DNA from: Rhodococcus sp. Leaf278
GTDB taxonomy: Bacteria > Actinomycetota > Actinomycetes > Mycobacteriales > Mycobacteriaceae
Reading direction: 5' to 3'
Assembly: GCF_001426085.1 (NCBI RefSeq)
Contig: NZ_LMRR01000009.1
Span: forward strand, 144,592 to 208,591
DNA: 64,000 nt
Position numbers and translations under genes: made by a program. Below are positions 43,863 through 53,063 of this stretch, in pieces (the stretch's first letter is position 1; each line of letters begins with the position of its first letter). The notes beneath the pieces were generated by a model. That model was not told where the DNA came from. It did no database searches and was given only the letters and a program-made list of their open reading frames with translations.

Positions 43863-44072
43863 ATGAGCTCGAAGAACCTGTTCGGCGGCCCCCGGACCCT
43901 GTTGATCGTTGCCGCAGTGGTCATCGCGATCGCACTCGTCGCTGCCGCCGCGACGCTGATCGTTCGCGCCGTGCTCGGACCACCCGAGGGCGAGAACAAG
44001 TTCGAGATCAAGGGATACTCGGTTGTTCAGGTCGATCCCCAGGTCAGCGACCTCGCACTCGCCACACGCTAG
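43863..44072 (+). CDS. Small membrane protein (69 aa)
   Basis: Starts MSSKNLFGGPRTLLIVAAVV. A single strong transmembrane segment (about residues 12-37) is followed by a short charged tail (PPEGENKFEIKGYSVVQVDP). Its 3' end overlaps the convergent gene at 44044 by 29 bases. No family recognised. Confidence 0.55.
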   Translation: MSSKNLFGGPRTLLIVAAVVIAIALVAAAATLIVRAVLGPPEGENKFEIKGYSVVQVDPQVSDLALATR

Positions 44073-44445
44073 CCGACTCTGCGGCGACTCGAGGGTCGTG
44101 TGTCTGCTGAAAGTTTCTCCCGCCGCGGGCGAATGTGCGGAGTGTGGCGGCCGGTACCTCCGACTCGGGAACGGGTTCGGTCGTCCACACGCAGGCTCGT
44201 ACGAAAATCAAGTTCGACGCCACCGCGTCGGCGCTTCGATCCTCTCGCAGCGGCCCGGAAATCCGGCCGAGAAAGTACTCGCCGCGCACAGTTCGCGTCC
44301 AGGCGAAAGATCCGTCCGGAATCTGCTCGAAGCGCTCGACCCGTCGTAGCGATCGTTCGTCGTCGGCCGCCATTCCGCAGAGTCCGTAGGTGAGGGCACG
44401 CTCGATGCCGTCCGGCATCGGTGCGCGATAGACAGCATCGGACAT
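44044..44445 (-). CDS. Hypothetical protein (133 aa)
   Basis: Starts MSDAVYRAPMPDGIERALTY. A compact soluble protein with beta-strand character (PDGSFAWTRTVRGEYFLGRI; ASNLIFVRACVWTTEPVPES) and a basic C-terminus. No family was recognised. Its promoter region faces the DODA-type gene and contains the 20-bp palindrome at 44489-44508, so the two may be co-regulated. Confidence 0.65.
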   Translation of the reverse strand: MSDAVYRAPMPDGIERALTYGLCGMAADDERSLRRVERFEQIPDGSFAWTRTVRGEYFLGRISGPLREDRSADAVASNLIFVRACVWTTEPVPESEVPAATLRTFARGGRNFQQTHDPRVAAESASVWRVRGR

Positions 44446-44488
44446 AGCGAGGAGCTTAACGATGCTGGCCGGATCGACTCATAAGTGC

Positions 44489-44508
44489 TAAGTTGAAGAT
44501 TCAACTTA
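44489..44508. promoter_or_regulatory. Perfect 20-bp palindromic operator
   Basis: TAAGTTGAAGATTCAACTTA (9-bp arms, 2-bp centre) lies 19 bp upstream of the DODA-type start and 43 bp from the divergent start at 44445. The form TTGAA-N2-TTCAA is typical of MarR/HxlR-type repressor sites. It could control both genes; the regulator is not adjacent. Confidence 0.7.
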
Positions 44509-44527
44509 AGCCTTCGAAGGACCCCTC

Positions 44528-45409
44528 ATGACATCTGTCGTCAACCCGCCAATCGCGGGAGCAGCGTTCGACGCGTTTCTCGCCAATACCGCACCAGCGA
44601 GCCGGTCACAGCAGATGTGGACCCCGAACGACGGGCCGATGCCCGCTCTGTACATCAGTCATGGCGCGCCCCCGGTCTTCGACGACGCACTCTGGATGGA
44701 CCAGTTGTTCACGTGGTCGCAGTCGATGCCCAAGCCGAAGGCAATCCTGATCGTCAGCGCGCATTGGGAGGAGGCTCCACTGAGTCTGTCCGCTTCGGCG
44801 GCCGCGACCCCGCTGGTCTACGACTTCGGCGGCTTCGCCCAGCGGTACTTCTCGATGGAATACCGGACGCCCCACGCCGAGGCCTTGGCCGCTCGGATTG
44901 CCGCGGCCATCCCGGCGTCGGAAAATTTGCACCGCCACACCTCTCGCGGACTCGATCACGGTGCCTGGGTTCCGCTGAAGGTGATGTACCCGTACGCGGA
45001 TGTTCCCGTTCTGCAATTGAGCCTGCCGACGCATGCTCCCGACCGGCTGATGGCGATAGGTGCTGCGCTGAAAGAGCTTCGCGCCGAGGGGGTCTTGGTC
45101 ATCGGATCGGGATTCATGACGCACGGGTTGCCGTTCCTGTCCCGCGAGAACTTCACCACCAACACGGTCCCGACGTGGTCCGAGGATTTCGACCTCTGGG
45201 CGGCCGACGCGTTGGCGCGTGGTGACGTCGGAACGCTGGCAGACTTCCGCAGCGCGGCACCGGGAATGCCCTACGCGCACCCGACCGTCGAACACTTCAC
45301 GCCGCTGTTCGTCACCCTCGGTGCCGCCGAGAATCCGGAAGCTCCGGTGACCACAGCCATCACCGGCTTCCAATTCGGCTTGGCAAAGCGGTCTTTCTCA
45401 GTGGTGTAA
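44528..45409 (+). CDS. Class III extradiol dioxygenase, DODA type
   Basis: A 293-residue protein. The LigB/DODA pattern is clear: ALYISHGAPPVFDDA (metal His), ILIVSAHWEEAPLS (second His), FGGFAQRYFSMEYRTPH, GLDHGAWVPLKVMYPYADVP and VLVIGSGFMTHGLPF. Family members cleave catechol-type rings such as DOPA, though many are of unknown substrate. It stands alone behind the strong palindrome and is probably induced by an aromatic compound or oxidative stress. Confidence 0.9.
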   Translation: MTSVVNPPIAGAAFDAFLANTAPASRSQQMWTPNDGPMPALYISHGAPPVFDDALWMDQLFTWSQSMPKPKAILIVSAHWEEAPLSLSASAAATPLVYDFGGFAQRYFSMEYRTPHAEALAARIAAAIPASENLHRHTSRGLDHGAWVPLKVMYPYADVPVLQLSLPTHAPDRLMAIGAALKELRAEGVLVIGSGFMTHGLPFLSRENFTTNTVPTWSEDFDLWAADALARGDVGTLADFRSAAPGMPYAHPTVEHFTPLFVTLGAAENPEAPVTTAITGFQFGLAKRSFSVV

Positions 45410-45611
45410 CCGGCAGGCGCTGCCGGTTGTAGTTGGAATCGGCTCACTTCTGATTCTTTTTCGATTCGGGGATTGTTATCCACGCCACTTCGCTCTACAG
45501 TTCTGAGCACCATCTCGGACATCGGTGTCCAAGATGGACGGATGCGCTGTACGAACCGTCGCCGGGCGCGCGTCCACTGGATCCCGTCCTCCGGCGCGAA
45601 GGAGTACACCC

Positions 45612-47024
45612 GTGTCTTCTGCCCGCTCTTGGACGCTGCGGACAGCGATCAGCGTGATGACCGCCGCTGCGGCTTTTGCTGCCATGACGACGCCCGCTGC
45701 TGCTGCACCCGATGCGAGCGAGGTGGACATTCAGCCGCCTCTGGCGCCGTTCACGTGGCCGAAGATTCCGGAGTTCGACACCGACTTCTACGTTCCGCCC
45801 GCCGACGTTGTGGCCGCAGCCGCGCCGGGCCAGATCATCGCTGCCCGGCCGGTCGAACTGGCCACTCTCAACATCATTCCCACGCAGGTCGACGCGTGGC
45901 AGTTGTCGTTCCGGTCCAACAATGGTCGCGACGAGCCGATCGCTGCGGTGACCACGGTCATCAAGCCACGTGGCGTCGCCGCGGCATCGCGGCCCTTGAT
46001 ATCCATTCAGTTGGCCGAGGATTCTCTCGCCGCCTACTGCGCGCCGTCATATGCGATGCGGGCGGGTGCGATTCCCTGGCCGGTCACAGGTGCGGTGACG
46101 TCGGGTGCGCAATTCCTCGAGGTGCAAGCAGCATTGGCGCAGGGCTGGGCGGTATCGGTACCCGATCATCAAGGTCCCAACAACTCGTTCGCCGCAGGGC
46201 CGGTCGCCGGTCGGATCACACTCGACGGCATCAGAGCGGCCGAGAACTTCGCGCCGATGCAGTTGGCCGGTGAGGCCACGAAGGTGGGAATGAGCGGCTA
46301 CTCGGGAGGCGCGATAGCGACCGGACATGCAGCCGAACTGGCCGGAAGTTACGCTCCTGAACTCGACATCGTCGGAGTCACCGAGGGCGGAACCCCCGCG
46401 GAGCTCGGGGCGCTGGTGGACAACGCGAACAACACACTCGGCGCGGGCATCGTCGCTGCCGGGGTAATCGGTGCCAGTCGAGAAGATCCCGAGTTGGCCG
46501 ACTTCATCGACGAACACATCGATCCACTCGGCCGGGCATTGTTCGCGGCGAAGGACAATCTCTGTGTCGGCTACAGCTCGGCGCTGCTGCCGTTCGTCAA
46601 TCTGAAGGGCTTCCTCCACACCGAGGGCGACCCGATTCAACAACCAGTGGTGAAGAAGGCGCTGTCCGCGATGCAGCTCGGCGGCACCACACCGGACATG
46701 CCGCTCTACGTCTACCATTCCAACCCGGATTGGTTGGTGCCGATCGGGCCGGTCAACGCGATGGTCGATTCGTATTGCAGCCGTCCTGGTGCCGATGTCA
46801 CGTACACCCGCGACCATTTCAGTGAGCACATCACCCTGGAGCTGATCGCCTTTCCGAGTGCAGTGTTGTGGATGCGCGATCGATTTGCCGGCGTTCCCGT
46901 GGAGCCGGGTTGCCGAACGAAAGATGTCGGCTCGATGGCGCTCGACACGAGTGCACACCCGCTCTTCGTCGATGCAGTAGGCGAGATAATCGCCGGACTG
47001 TTCGGTAAGCCGATCGGGTCGTGA
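45612..47024 (+). CDS. Secreted lipase (LIP family)
   Basis: GTG at 45612 is chosen: AAGGAG lies about nine bases upstream and the product then begins with a normal signal peptide (SWTLRTAISVMTAAAAFAAM, then TTPAAAAPDA). The mature enzyme of about 435 residues has the nucleophile motif GMSGYSGGAIATGHAAELA, a catalytic Asp in YHSNPDWLVPIGPV and a His in RDHFSEHITLELIAFPSAV; two Cys pairs are likely (AAYCAPSY; DSYCSRPG). LIP-type lipases hydrolyse triacylglycerols outside the cell. A TetR gene follows 54 bp later. Confidence 0.9.
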   Translation: MSSARSWTLRTAISVMTAAAAFAAMTTPAAAAPDASEVDIQPPLAPFTWPKIPEFDTDFYVPPADVVAAAAPGQIIAARPVELATLNIIPTQVDAWQLSFRSNNGRDEPIAAVTTVIKPRGVAAASRPLISIQLAEDSLAAYCAPSYAMRAGAIPWPVTGAVTSGAQFLEVQAALAQGWAVSVPDHQGPNNSFAAGPVAGRITLDGIRAAENFAPMQLAGEATKVGMSGYSGGAIATGHAAELAGSYAPELDIVGVTEGGTPAELGALVDNANNTLGAGIVAAGVIGASREDPELADFIDEHIDPLGRALFAAKDNLCVGYSSALLPFVNLKGFLHTEGDPIQQPVVKKALSAMQLGGTTPDMPLYVYHSNPDWLVPIGPVNAMVDSYCSRPGADVTYTRDHFSEHITLELIAFPSAVLWMRDRFAGVPVEPGCRTKDVGSMALDTSAHPLFVDAVGEIIAGLFGKPIGS

Positions 47025-47078
47025 GGGAAGCGATCAGTGGACGGGAGCCGACGGTGTCGCCGGCGGTAGACTCCGGCG

Positions 47079-47720
47079 GTGACTGTCGCCGACGACCAGG
47101 GCCGCATCTACGCGGGACAATCGTCCGCCGCGAGGAAGGCCGATCGTCGCGCACGGTTCTTGCACGCCGGGATCGAGGTCATCGGGGTACGCGGGTACGC
47201 CGCCACTTCGGTGGCGGACATCTGCGCTGCAGCCGGTCTGGCCCGCAGTCAGTTCTACGGCGAGTTCGCCAACCGTGAGGCGCTGCTCGTGGACGTCTAT
47301 GACCTGATCCAAGACGATGCGCTTTCTGCAGTCGTCGCCGCACTCGACGAACAGGTCGACCGTGACCGACGCTCGCTGGTCGTCGCTGCGATGACGGCTT
47401 TGGTCGGATCGATCGGCGGTGACCCACGACGAGCGCGGATTTCCTATCTCGAGATGCTGGGTGTCAGCGATGCTGTCGAACAGCACCGGACGCGCCGTCG
47501 TGCTCAGTGGGTGCAGTTCTTCGAGAACACCCTGCGCTCGGAGGTCGGTTCCGATTTCGTGCCGCCCGGTGGATACCGTTTGGCCGCAACGGCATTCCTC
47601 GGTGCTCTCACCGAGATCGTCTCCGACTGGTCCCGTACTGCTCCTCCTCGTCCACCCATCGAGCACATCGTGGACACGATGGTTGCCGTTCTGGGAGCCT
47701 TCGTTCCGGACCTGAACTGA
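47079..47720 (+). CDS. TetR-type regulator
   Basis: A 213-residue protein with a GTG start. Residues 18-65 form the TetR domain (ARKADRRARFLHAGIEVIGV; YAATSVADICAAAGLARSQF; YGEFANREALL). The C-terminal ligand domain is helical and not distinctive. Co-directional with the lipase gene upstream and the CoA-transferase downstream (32 bp), so it could act on either. Confidence 0.87.
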   Translation: MTVADDQGRIYAGQSSAARKADRRARFLHAGIEVIGVRGYAATSVADICAAAGLARSQFYGEFANREALLVDVYDLIQDDALSAVVAALDEQVDRDRRSLVVAAMTALVGSIGGDPRRARISYLEMLGVSDAVEQHRTRRRAQWVQFFENTLRSEVGSDFVPPGGYRLAATAFLGALTEIVSDWSRTAPPRPPIEHIVDTMVAVLGAFVPDLN

Positions 47721-47751
47721 CCTGCAGCTCGTCGCGCAATACAGTGGACCG

Positions 47752-48861
47752 ATGACACCTGCCACCGGTCCCCTCGCAGGCCTCGTGGTCGCGGACTTCT
47801 CCCGCGTGCTCGCCGGTCCGTACGCGACGATGATGCTCGGCGACATGGGTGCCGACGTGATCAAGATCGAACGACCCGGAACCGGTGACGACACCCGATC
47901 GTGGGGTCCCCCGTACGACTCCGCCGGTACCGCAACCTATTTCAACTCGGTCAATCGCAACAAGACGTCGAGGTTCATCGATCTGCAGTCCGAGAGCGGT
48001 GTAGCCGAGGCGCGCGAAATTGTTTCGGGTGCGGACATCGTGATCGAGAACTTCCGCGCCGGTACGATGGACCGCCTGGGTCTGGGCTATTCGGCTGTGT
48101 CGCAATCCAACCGGGGGCTGATCTACTGCTCGATCTCTGGTTTCGGCACCGGGGGAGGAGCTGCGCTCCCCGGGTACGACCTGGTAGTCCAAGCCGTCGG
48201 TGGGCTCATGAGCGTCACCGGCCCCGACGGCTCGACGCCGACGAAAGTGGGTGTGGCGATGGTCGACATCGTCACCGGGCTGCACGCGCTCAGCGGAATC
48301 CTTGCCGCACTGCATCATCGATCGAAGACCGGTGAGGGTCAGCAGGTGCACACCTCGCTCATGGCGTCGGTGCTGTCCGCACTGAGCAACCAGTCGGCGG
48401 CCTATCTCGGGGCCGGCGTCGTGCCCGTCCCGATGGGGAACAAGCATCCCTCGCTCGTGCCGTACGAGGTGTTCGAGACTGCCGACCGACCGTTGGCATT
48501 GGCCGTGGGCAACGACCGACAATTCTCGGAGCTGACGGACGTGCTGAAAATCCCGGAATTGGCTACGGACGAACGCTTCTCGTCCAACTCGGCGCGCGTC
48601 GAACACCGAGATCAGTTGGTCGACATCCTGAACTCGACGCTACAAACGCGGTCCGCCGACGAATGGTACCGAGAACTGATGGCCCGCAACGTTCCCGCGG
48701 GGCCGGTCAATTCCATGGACGAGGCGTTTGCCTTCGCGGAATCGCTCGATCTCGAACCTCGAGTGCAGCTGCCGGGTGCCGCGTCCGACGGCGTCCGAAA
48801 CCCAGTGGACTTCTCGGCGACGCCGGTGAACTATCGCTTGCCACCGCCCGCTGGCATCTAG
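47752..48861 (+). CDS. CaiB/BaiF (family III) CoA-transferase
   Basis: A 369-residue protein. Family III signatures: VADFSRVLAGPYATMMLGDM, GADVIKIERPGTGDDTRSWG, YFNSVNRNKTSRFIDLQSES, ENFRAGTMDRLGLGY and GFGTGGGAALPGYDLVVQAV with the catalytic Asp. It differs clearly from the enzyme at 37299-38522 and has no lyase or transporter beside it, so the substrate is unknown. Its stop overlaps the convergent SIMPL gene by four bases. Confidence 0.9.
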   Translation: MTPATGPLAGLVVADFSRVLAGPYATMMLGDMGADVIKIERPGTGDDTRSWGPPYDSAGTATYFNSVNRNKTSRFIDLQSESGVAEAREIVSGADIVIENFRAGTMDRLGLGYSAVSQSNRGLIYCSISGFGTGGGAALPGYDLVVQAVGGLMSVTGPDGSTPTKVGVAMVDIVTGLHALSGILAALHHRSKTGEGQQVHTSLMASVLSALSNQSAAYLGAGVVPVPMGNKHPSLVPYEVFETADRPLALAVGNDRQFSELTDVLKIPELATDERFSSNSARVEHRDQLVDILNSTLQTRSADEWYRELMARNVPAGPVNSMDEAFAFAESLDLEPRVQLPGAASDGVRNPVDFSATPVNYRLPPPAGI

Positions 48862-49604
48862 TTCAAAGCCCACTTCACCGACACCGACACACTGACGGTC
48901 TGCTGTCCTGGTTCGATGGGCACCGCCGTGTCGAACGAAGCGGAGTCGCGGAAGGACGCCGGCTGCTCCTGGCCGGTGATCGACTCGGTGATCGACAGAA
49001 CGTCACCGAGTTCTCCGCCTGCGAGCGACGCATACTGCTCGGCGCGCTCGCGGGCGTCGGCGAACGCCCTGGACCGGGCATCGGAGATCAGCTCGGAATC
49101 ATCGTCGATCTTGAAGGAGACCCCGGAGATCCGAGTCGCGTTGCCGCCGGCCGACGTGGCGTCGCCCAACACTGCGGAGGCCCTCGACAGGTCGCGCACT
49201 GTGACCTGCAAGGTATTGGTGGCCTGATATCCGGAAATCTCCGAGTTGCCGCCCGGCAGTGCGCCCGAGTACTGCGGATCGATCGACACCTGCTGCGTCT
49301 GGATGTCCTCGCGCGCGACGCCAGCGGCAAGCACTGCGTCGGTCACCTCAGTAACCGCAGAATTGGCCTGTTCGATGGCGGCGGTGACGTCCTCGGCTGT
49401 GGCCTGAACACCGATCTGCGTCGTCAAGGTATCCGGTGCACCCTGGACTTCTCCCACGCCGTTGACGTTCACTCCGGGAGGTCCATCGGCGGACGAAGCC
49501 GCCGGGCTGCTGCATCCCGCGGTCAGGGCCACGGTCAGCACCAGGGCCGATGCGCACGATCCGATCATCCATCGATTTCGCTTCACCGCCGTAGTGTCCA
49601 CCAT
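48858..49604 (-). CDS. SIMPL-domain lipoprotein
   Basis: Start at the ATG at 49604 (MVDTTAVKRNRWMIGSCASA). The lipobox LTVALTAGC puts the mature protein on the outer face of the membrane. The SIMPL (DUF541) domain follows: GEVQGAPDTLTTQIGVQATA, DIQTQQVSIDPQYSG, ISGYQATNTLQVTVRDLSRA and the helical ARSRAFADARERAEQYASLA. The family's role is unclear. It is the second gene of a leftward pair, 20 bp after YceI. Confidence 0.87.
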   Translation of the reverse strand: MVDTTAVKRNRWMIGSCASALVLTVALTAGCSSPAASSADGPPGVNVNGVGEVQGAPDTLTTQIGVQATAEDVTAAIEQANSAVTEVTDAVLAAGVAREDIQTQQVSIDPQYSGALPGGNSEISGYQATNTLQVTVRDLSRASAVLGDATSAGGNATRISGVSFKIDDDSELISDARSRAFADARERAEQYASLAGGELGDVLSITESITGQEQPASFRDSASFDTAVPIEPGQQTVSVSVSVKWALN

Positions 49605-49624
49605 GACAAGCGAATGGGGAAGGC

Positions 49625-50176
49625 TTACGGCTTGCGATACTCGGCGTTGAACGCCACGGTGACATCGTCCACCACCTTCATGGCTCCGAACATCTGCGAA
49701 TACGGAGTGATCTTGTAATCCGATTGCCGCACAACGGTTTCGGATTCGATACGCCATCGATCGCCGAGGTCGGTTGCGGCCACATCCACGGCGACCTCCC
49801 TGGACACGCCGTGAATCTCCACCGTTCCTGCCAGCCGGAATCCGGAGTCGACGGCGGTGATGTTCTCAGAACGAAATCGAATCGATGGATATCGATCGGC
49901 GTCGAAACTCTTGAGCGCGTTTGCCTTCGCGACGATCTTCTCCGGTCCGATCAAGGGAGTCAGTCCACCCTCGCCATGGACCACCTCGAGCGAACCCACC
50001 TCGGCGACGAGGGAGACTGCCGTGGGCGCGTCCTCTGACCACTCGACTGTCGCGGTCCAGGAGGTCACCGCAATCGTGAGGCGATGGCCCATCTTGGATG
50101 CTCGTCCGGTGACATCGGTCCGAACGGCCAACTGCCCACCGTCCGATGCGTCGAGCGTCCAGGTCGCGGTAGTCAT
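49625..50176 (-). CDS. YceI-like lipid-binding protein
   Basis: A 183-residue protein starting MTTATWTLDASDGGQLAVRT, with no signal peptide. The YceI beta-barrel pattern is visible: GRASKMGHRLTIAVTSWTAT, VEVGSLEV-type strands, KSFDADRYPSIRFRSENITA, FRLAGTVEIHGVSREVAVDV and ITPYSQMFGAMKVVDDVTVA. Family members bind isoprenoid-like lipids in a hydrophobic pocket. It is first in the pair with the SIMPL gene. Confidence 0.87.
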   Translation of the reverse strand: MTTATWTLDASDGGQLAVRTDVTGRASKMGHRLTIAVTSWTATVEWSEDAPTAVSLVAEVGSLEVVHGEGGLTPLIGPEKIVAKANALKSFDADRYPSIRFRSENITAVDSGFRLAGTVEIHGVSREVAVDVAATDLGDRWRIESETVVRQSDYKITPYSQMFGAMKVVDDVTVAFNAEYRKP

Positions 50177-50261
50177 GCCCCGACTGTATCGGTCCCGCAG
50201 AAGCTGTATCTGTCCCGGAGAAGTAAGGAAGGGACACGGTGCAGGTGGTTAGGGTGGAGCC

Positions 50262-51920
50262 ATGTTCTCCAATTCCCCTCGAACATTCGTTGCCGACGCC
50301 CTTCGCGGCTTCGTCGCCGCCACCGACGACGTCACCTGGCATGCCGATCCTGGGTTCCTGACTCGCCGCTATCGCATCTCCGACGGTCAGGTTGCCCTCC
50401 TGTCCGGTGGGGGATCGGGCCACGAGCCGATGCATGCCGGATTCATCGGCCGCGGCATGCTCACGGGTGCGTGCCCCGGTTTGGTCTTCACCTCACCGAA
50501 CGCCCTTCAGGTGCACGAGGCATCCAAGGCCGTGGACTCCGGCGGTGGAGTGGTGCACATCGTGAAGAACTACACCGGCGACGTGATGAACTTCAAGATT
50601 GCCCGAGAGTTGTTGCAGGAGGACGGTATTGTTGCCGACGTCATTCTCGTCGACGACGACGTGGCCAGTGAGAGCGAGGACGGCCCGGGGCGTCGCGGCA
50701 CCGCAGCGACCATCGTCGTCGAAAAGGTATGCGGCGCAGCGGCAGAACGCGGCGACAGTCTGCAGGCGGTCGTCGCACTGGGGCGTCGAACAGCGGAGAA
50801 CGCACGCAGTATGGCGGTCGCGCTGAACCCGCCGACGCTACCGGGAGCGGACGAGCCGTCGTTCGAATTGCCAAAGGAGGAAATCGAACTCGGCATCGGT
50901 ATCCACGGAGAGCGCGGTACCGACCGCGTGCCGCGGCTGCCTGCTCAGGAGATCGTGGAGAAGCTGACCGAGCCCATCATCAACTCGCTCGGATTGAACT
51001 CGGGTGAATCGGTGATCGCGATCGTCAACGGTCTCGGCGCAACGCACCCGCTCGAATTGCATCTGCTGTTCGGAGAACTCTCGGAGTATCTCTCGGGCAA
51101 AGGTATCGAGATATCCCGCTCGCTCGTCGGTAGCTTCGTCACCGCGCTGAACATGGGCGGAGCGTCGATCACACTCGTGCGTGCCGACGACGAGATGCTC
51201 GAACTCTGGGACGCGCCCACCGATGCGCCTGGTTGGCCCAATGCCTCCAGTCGTGGAGCGAAGGAGGTGGGAGAACGCGGTGCTTTCGGCCCGTCCTACG
51301 AGCCCTCCGATTCAGGCGAGAAATCGGCATTCGTGTCCGAGTGGATCGGGTCGTGGGCGCAGCGTGTGCTCGATGAGGAGCCCGCTCTGACCGAATTGGA
51401 CCGCAAGGCGGGCGACGGCGACTTCGGAACCAACATGGTGGCCGCCCTCGAACAGCTCGATCTCGACGCAGTCAGGGAAACCTACTCGGCGGCAACGATA
51501 TTCGAGGCCGTCAGCGAGGCCTACCTCGGCCATTCGGGCGGTACGTCCGGCGCGCTGTTCGGCATCTGGTTCCGCCAGTTCTACCGAACGATGCTCGAAT
51601 CCGAGCCCTCCGCTGCAGCGATCGCAACGGCGGCCCGGGCAGGTCTGGACAGCATCACCGAACTGGGTGGAGCCCGGGTGGGCGACAAGACGATGGTCGA
51701 CGCCATTGCCCCGGCCGTCGAGGCGCTCGAAAAAGATGGCGGCACCCTGCAGGACGCTGCCGACGCCGCGAAGACCGGAGCCGAATCGACCAAGGACATC
51801 ACCGCCAATCGCGGCCGCGCCAGTTATGTCGGTGAAGCCGCGCGAGGCGTCGTCGACCCAGGCGCGTTGGTCGTGGCCTGGTTCTTCGAGGCGGCAGCTA
51901 GTTCTAACCCAAAGAGTTGA
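50262..51920 (+). CDS. Fused dihydroxyacetone kinase (DhaK-DhaL)
   Basis: A 552-residue protein. The DhaK half has the substrate site GGGSGHEPMHAGFIGRGMLT, VKNYTGDVMNFKIARELL and LGIGIHGERGTDRVP; the DhaL half (from about residue 350) has the nucleotide/Mg loop LDRKAGDGDFGTNM and GGTSGALFGIWFRQFY. It phosphorylates dihydroxyacetone; the fusion of both domains with ATP as donor is usual for this type, and no phosphotransfer subunit (DhaM) is present. The 3' end overlaps the convergent fRMsr gene by 17 bases. Confidence 0.92.
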   Translation: MFSNSPRTFVADALRGFVAATDDVTWHADPGFLTRRYRISDGQVALLSGGGSGHEPMHAGFIGRGMLTGACPGLVFTSPNALQVHEASKAVDSGGGVVHIVKNYTGDVMNFKIARELLQEDGIVADVILVDDDVASESEDGPGRRGTAATIVVEKVCGAAAERGDSLQAVVALGRRTAENARSMAVALNPPTLPGADEPSFELPKEEIELGIGIHGERGTDRVPRLPAQEIVEKLTEPIINSLGLNSGESVIAIVNGLGATHPLELHLLFGELSEYLSGKGIEISRSLVGSFVTALNMGGASITLVRADDEMLELWDAPTDAPGWPNASSRGAKEVGERGAFGPSYEPSDSGEKSAFVSEWIGSWAQRVLDEEPALTELDRKAGDGDFGTNMVAALEQLDLDAVRETYSAATIFEAVSEAYLGHSGGTSGALFGIWFRQFYRTMLESEPSAAAIATAARAGLDSITELGGARVGDKTMVDAIAPAVEALEKDGGTLQDAADAAKTGAESTKDITANRGRASYVGEAARGVVDPGALVVAWFFEAAASSNPKS

Positions 51921-52389
51921 GAAACACCGCCGCGATCGCTTCGAGGCCGGCCTGATCGTCGGCGTCGAAGCGGTTCGGCGCGGGGCTGTCCAAGTCGAAC
52001 ACGCCGATCAGGGTCTCGCCCTGGTACAGCGGTACGACGACCTCGGAGCGGGTGTTGGCATCGCAGGCGATATGGCCGGGGAAGGCGTGAACGTCGGCTA
52101 CTCGCTGTGTCTCACGGGTGGTCGCGGCGGCCCCGCAGACGCCCTTGTCCAGAGCGATGCGCACGCAGGCGGGCTGACCCTGAAATGGCCCGACCACCAG
52201 TTCGGTGCCGTCGAACAGGTAGAAGCCGACCCAATTGACTTCCGGCAGAGCGTGGTAGACCAACGCGGAAAGATTGGCGGCGTTGGCGATCAGGTTCGAT
52301 TCCTCGAATACCAGGCCGCGGGCCTGCTCGGTGAGCTGCTGGTACTGCTCTACCTTGGTCCCGTTGAGTTCGGTGGCGGTGAAGGACAT
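51904..52389 (-). CDS. msrC: Free methionine-R-sulfoxide reductase (GAF domain)
   Basis: A 161-residue GAF protein. The family's Cys residues are present in GQPACVRIALDKGVCGAAAT and FPGHIACDANTRSEVVVPLY, with the pocket VNWVGFYLFDGTELVVGPFQ and the C-terminal VFDLDSPAPNRFD. It reduces free methionine-R-sulfoxide, recycling oxidised methionine. Its start overlaps the upstream DUF998 gene by 40 bases in a different frame, so the two are probably coupled. Confidence 0.9.
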   Translation of the reverse strand: MSFTATELNGTKVEQYQQLTEQARGLVFEESNLIANAANLSALVYHALPEVNWVGFYLFDGTELVVGPFQGQPACVRIALDKGVCGAAATTRETQRVADVHAFPGHIACDANTRSEVVVPLYQGETLIGVFDLDSPAPNRFDADDQAGLEAIAAVFLNSLG

Positions 52390-53033
52390 GCGCCGAGTCT
52401 AAGCGCACACCCCAGCACCACCAGATAGGCCGACATGCCGCCCACCTGAACCCGTTGGGCAACACCGAGGCCGTGGTCGCCGGGAAGATTGTCGGCGATC
52501 AGCAGCCATGCCGTAGCCAGGGTGGTGACAGCCAGCACTGCGACACCGAGCGTCCGAAGCAGGGGATAGGGCTCGTAGCGGAATGCAGCGAGCGTGAACG
52601 CGATCATGACCGTGAAGATCGCGAACACCGCGATGGTGCTGGTGAGGGCGTGCAGGTGATGAAGTTGCGGGAACAATCCGCTGGGCTCGATCGGACAGCT
52701 CGGATCATCGGCGGCCACGCACTCGAGGGGAAGTTTCGCGTCGGCGATGGTGGCGATACCGAAGATGCCCGACGCCACCCAGCCGGTGACGACGAGCCGT
52801 CGACGCGCAGTGGCGAAGAAGCCGAGGACCGCAGCGACGATCATCAGTGAACCCGTGACGACGTCTGCGGTGGAGAAGAATTCGCGGTACGGCTGATCGC
52901 GGGCGTCGAGTTCGCTGAGGAACGATGTGGTGGGGTCGAGACCGGTGTCGAGGAAGAATTCGGCCACCCACGCGGAATACAGCAGACCGGCGAGGATCAG
53001 GCAGATCGCCACTACGACGCGGCGAATATCCAC
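52350..53033 (-). CDS. DUF998 membrane protein
   Basis: GTG at 53033 (VDIRRVVVAICLILAGLLYS) with AAGG upstream is used; a GTG at 53054 is possible. Six predicted membrane segments, with conserved DUF998 features: FLSELDARDQPYREFFSTAD, SGIFGIATIADAKLPLECVA and LHHLHALTSTIAVFAIF. Function unknown. The 3' end overlaps the fRMsr gene. Confidence 0.8.
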   Translation of the reverse strand: MDIRRVVVAICLILAGLLYSAWVAEFFLDTGLDPTTSFLSELDARDQPYREFFSTADVVTGSLMIVAAVLGFFATARRRLVVTGWVASGIFGIATIADAKLPLECVAADDPSCPIEPSGLFPQLHHLHALTSTIAVFAIFTVMIAFTLAAFRYEPYPLLRTLGVAVLAVTTLATAWLLIADNLPGDHGLGVAQRVQVGGMSAYLVVLGCALRLGACPSPPPNSTGPR

Positions 53034-53063
53034 GCCTTCAGTTCTCGAACGCACCGACCAAGG

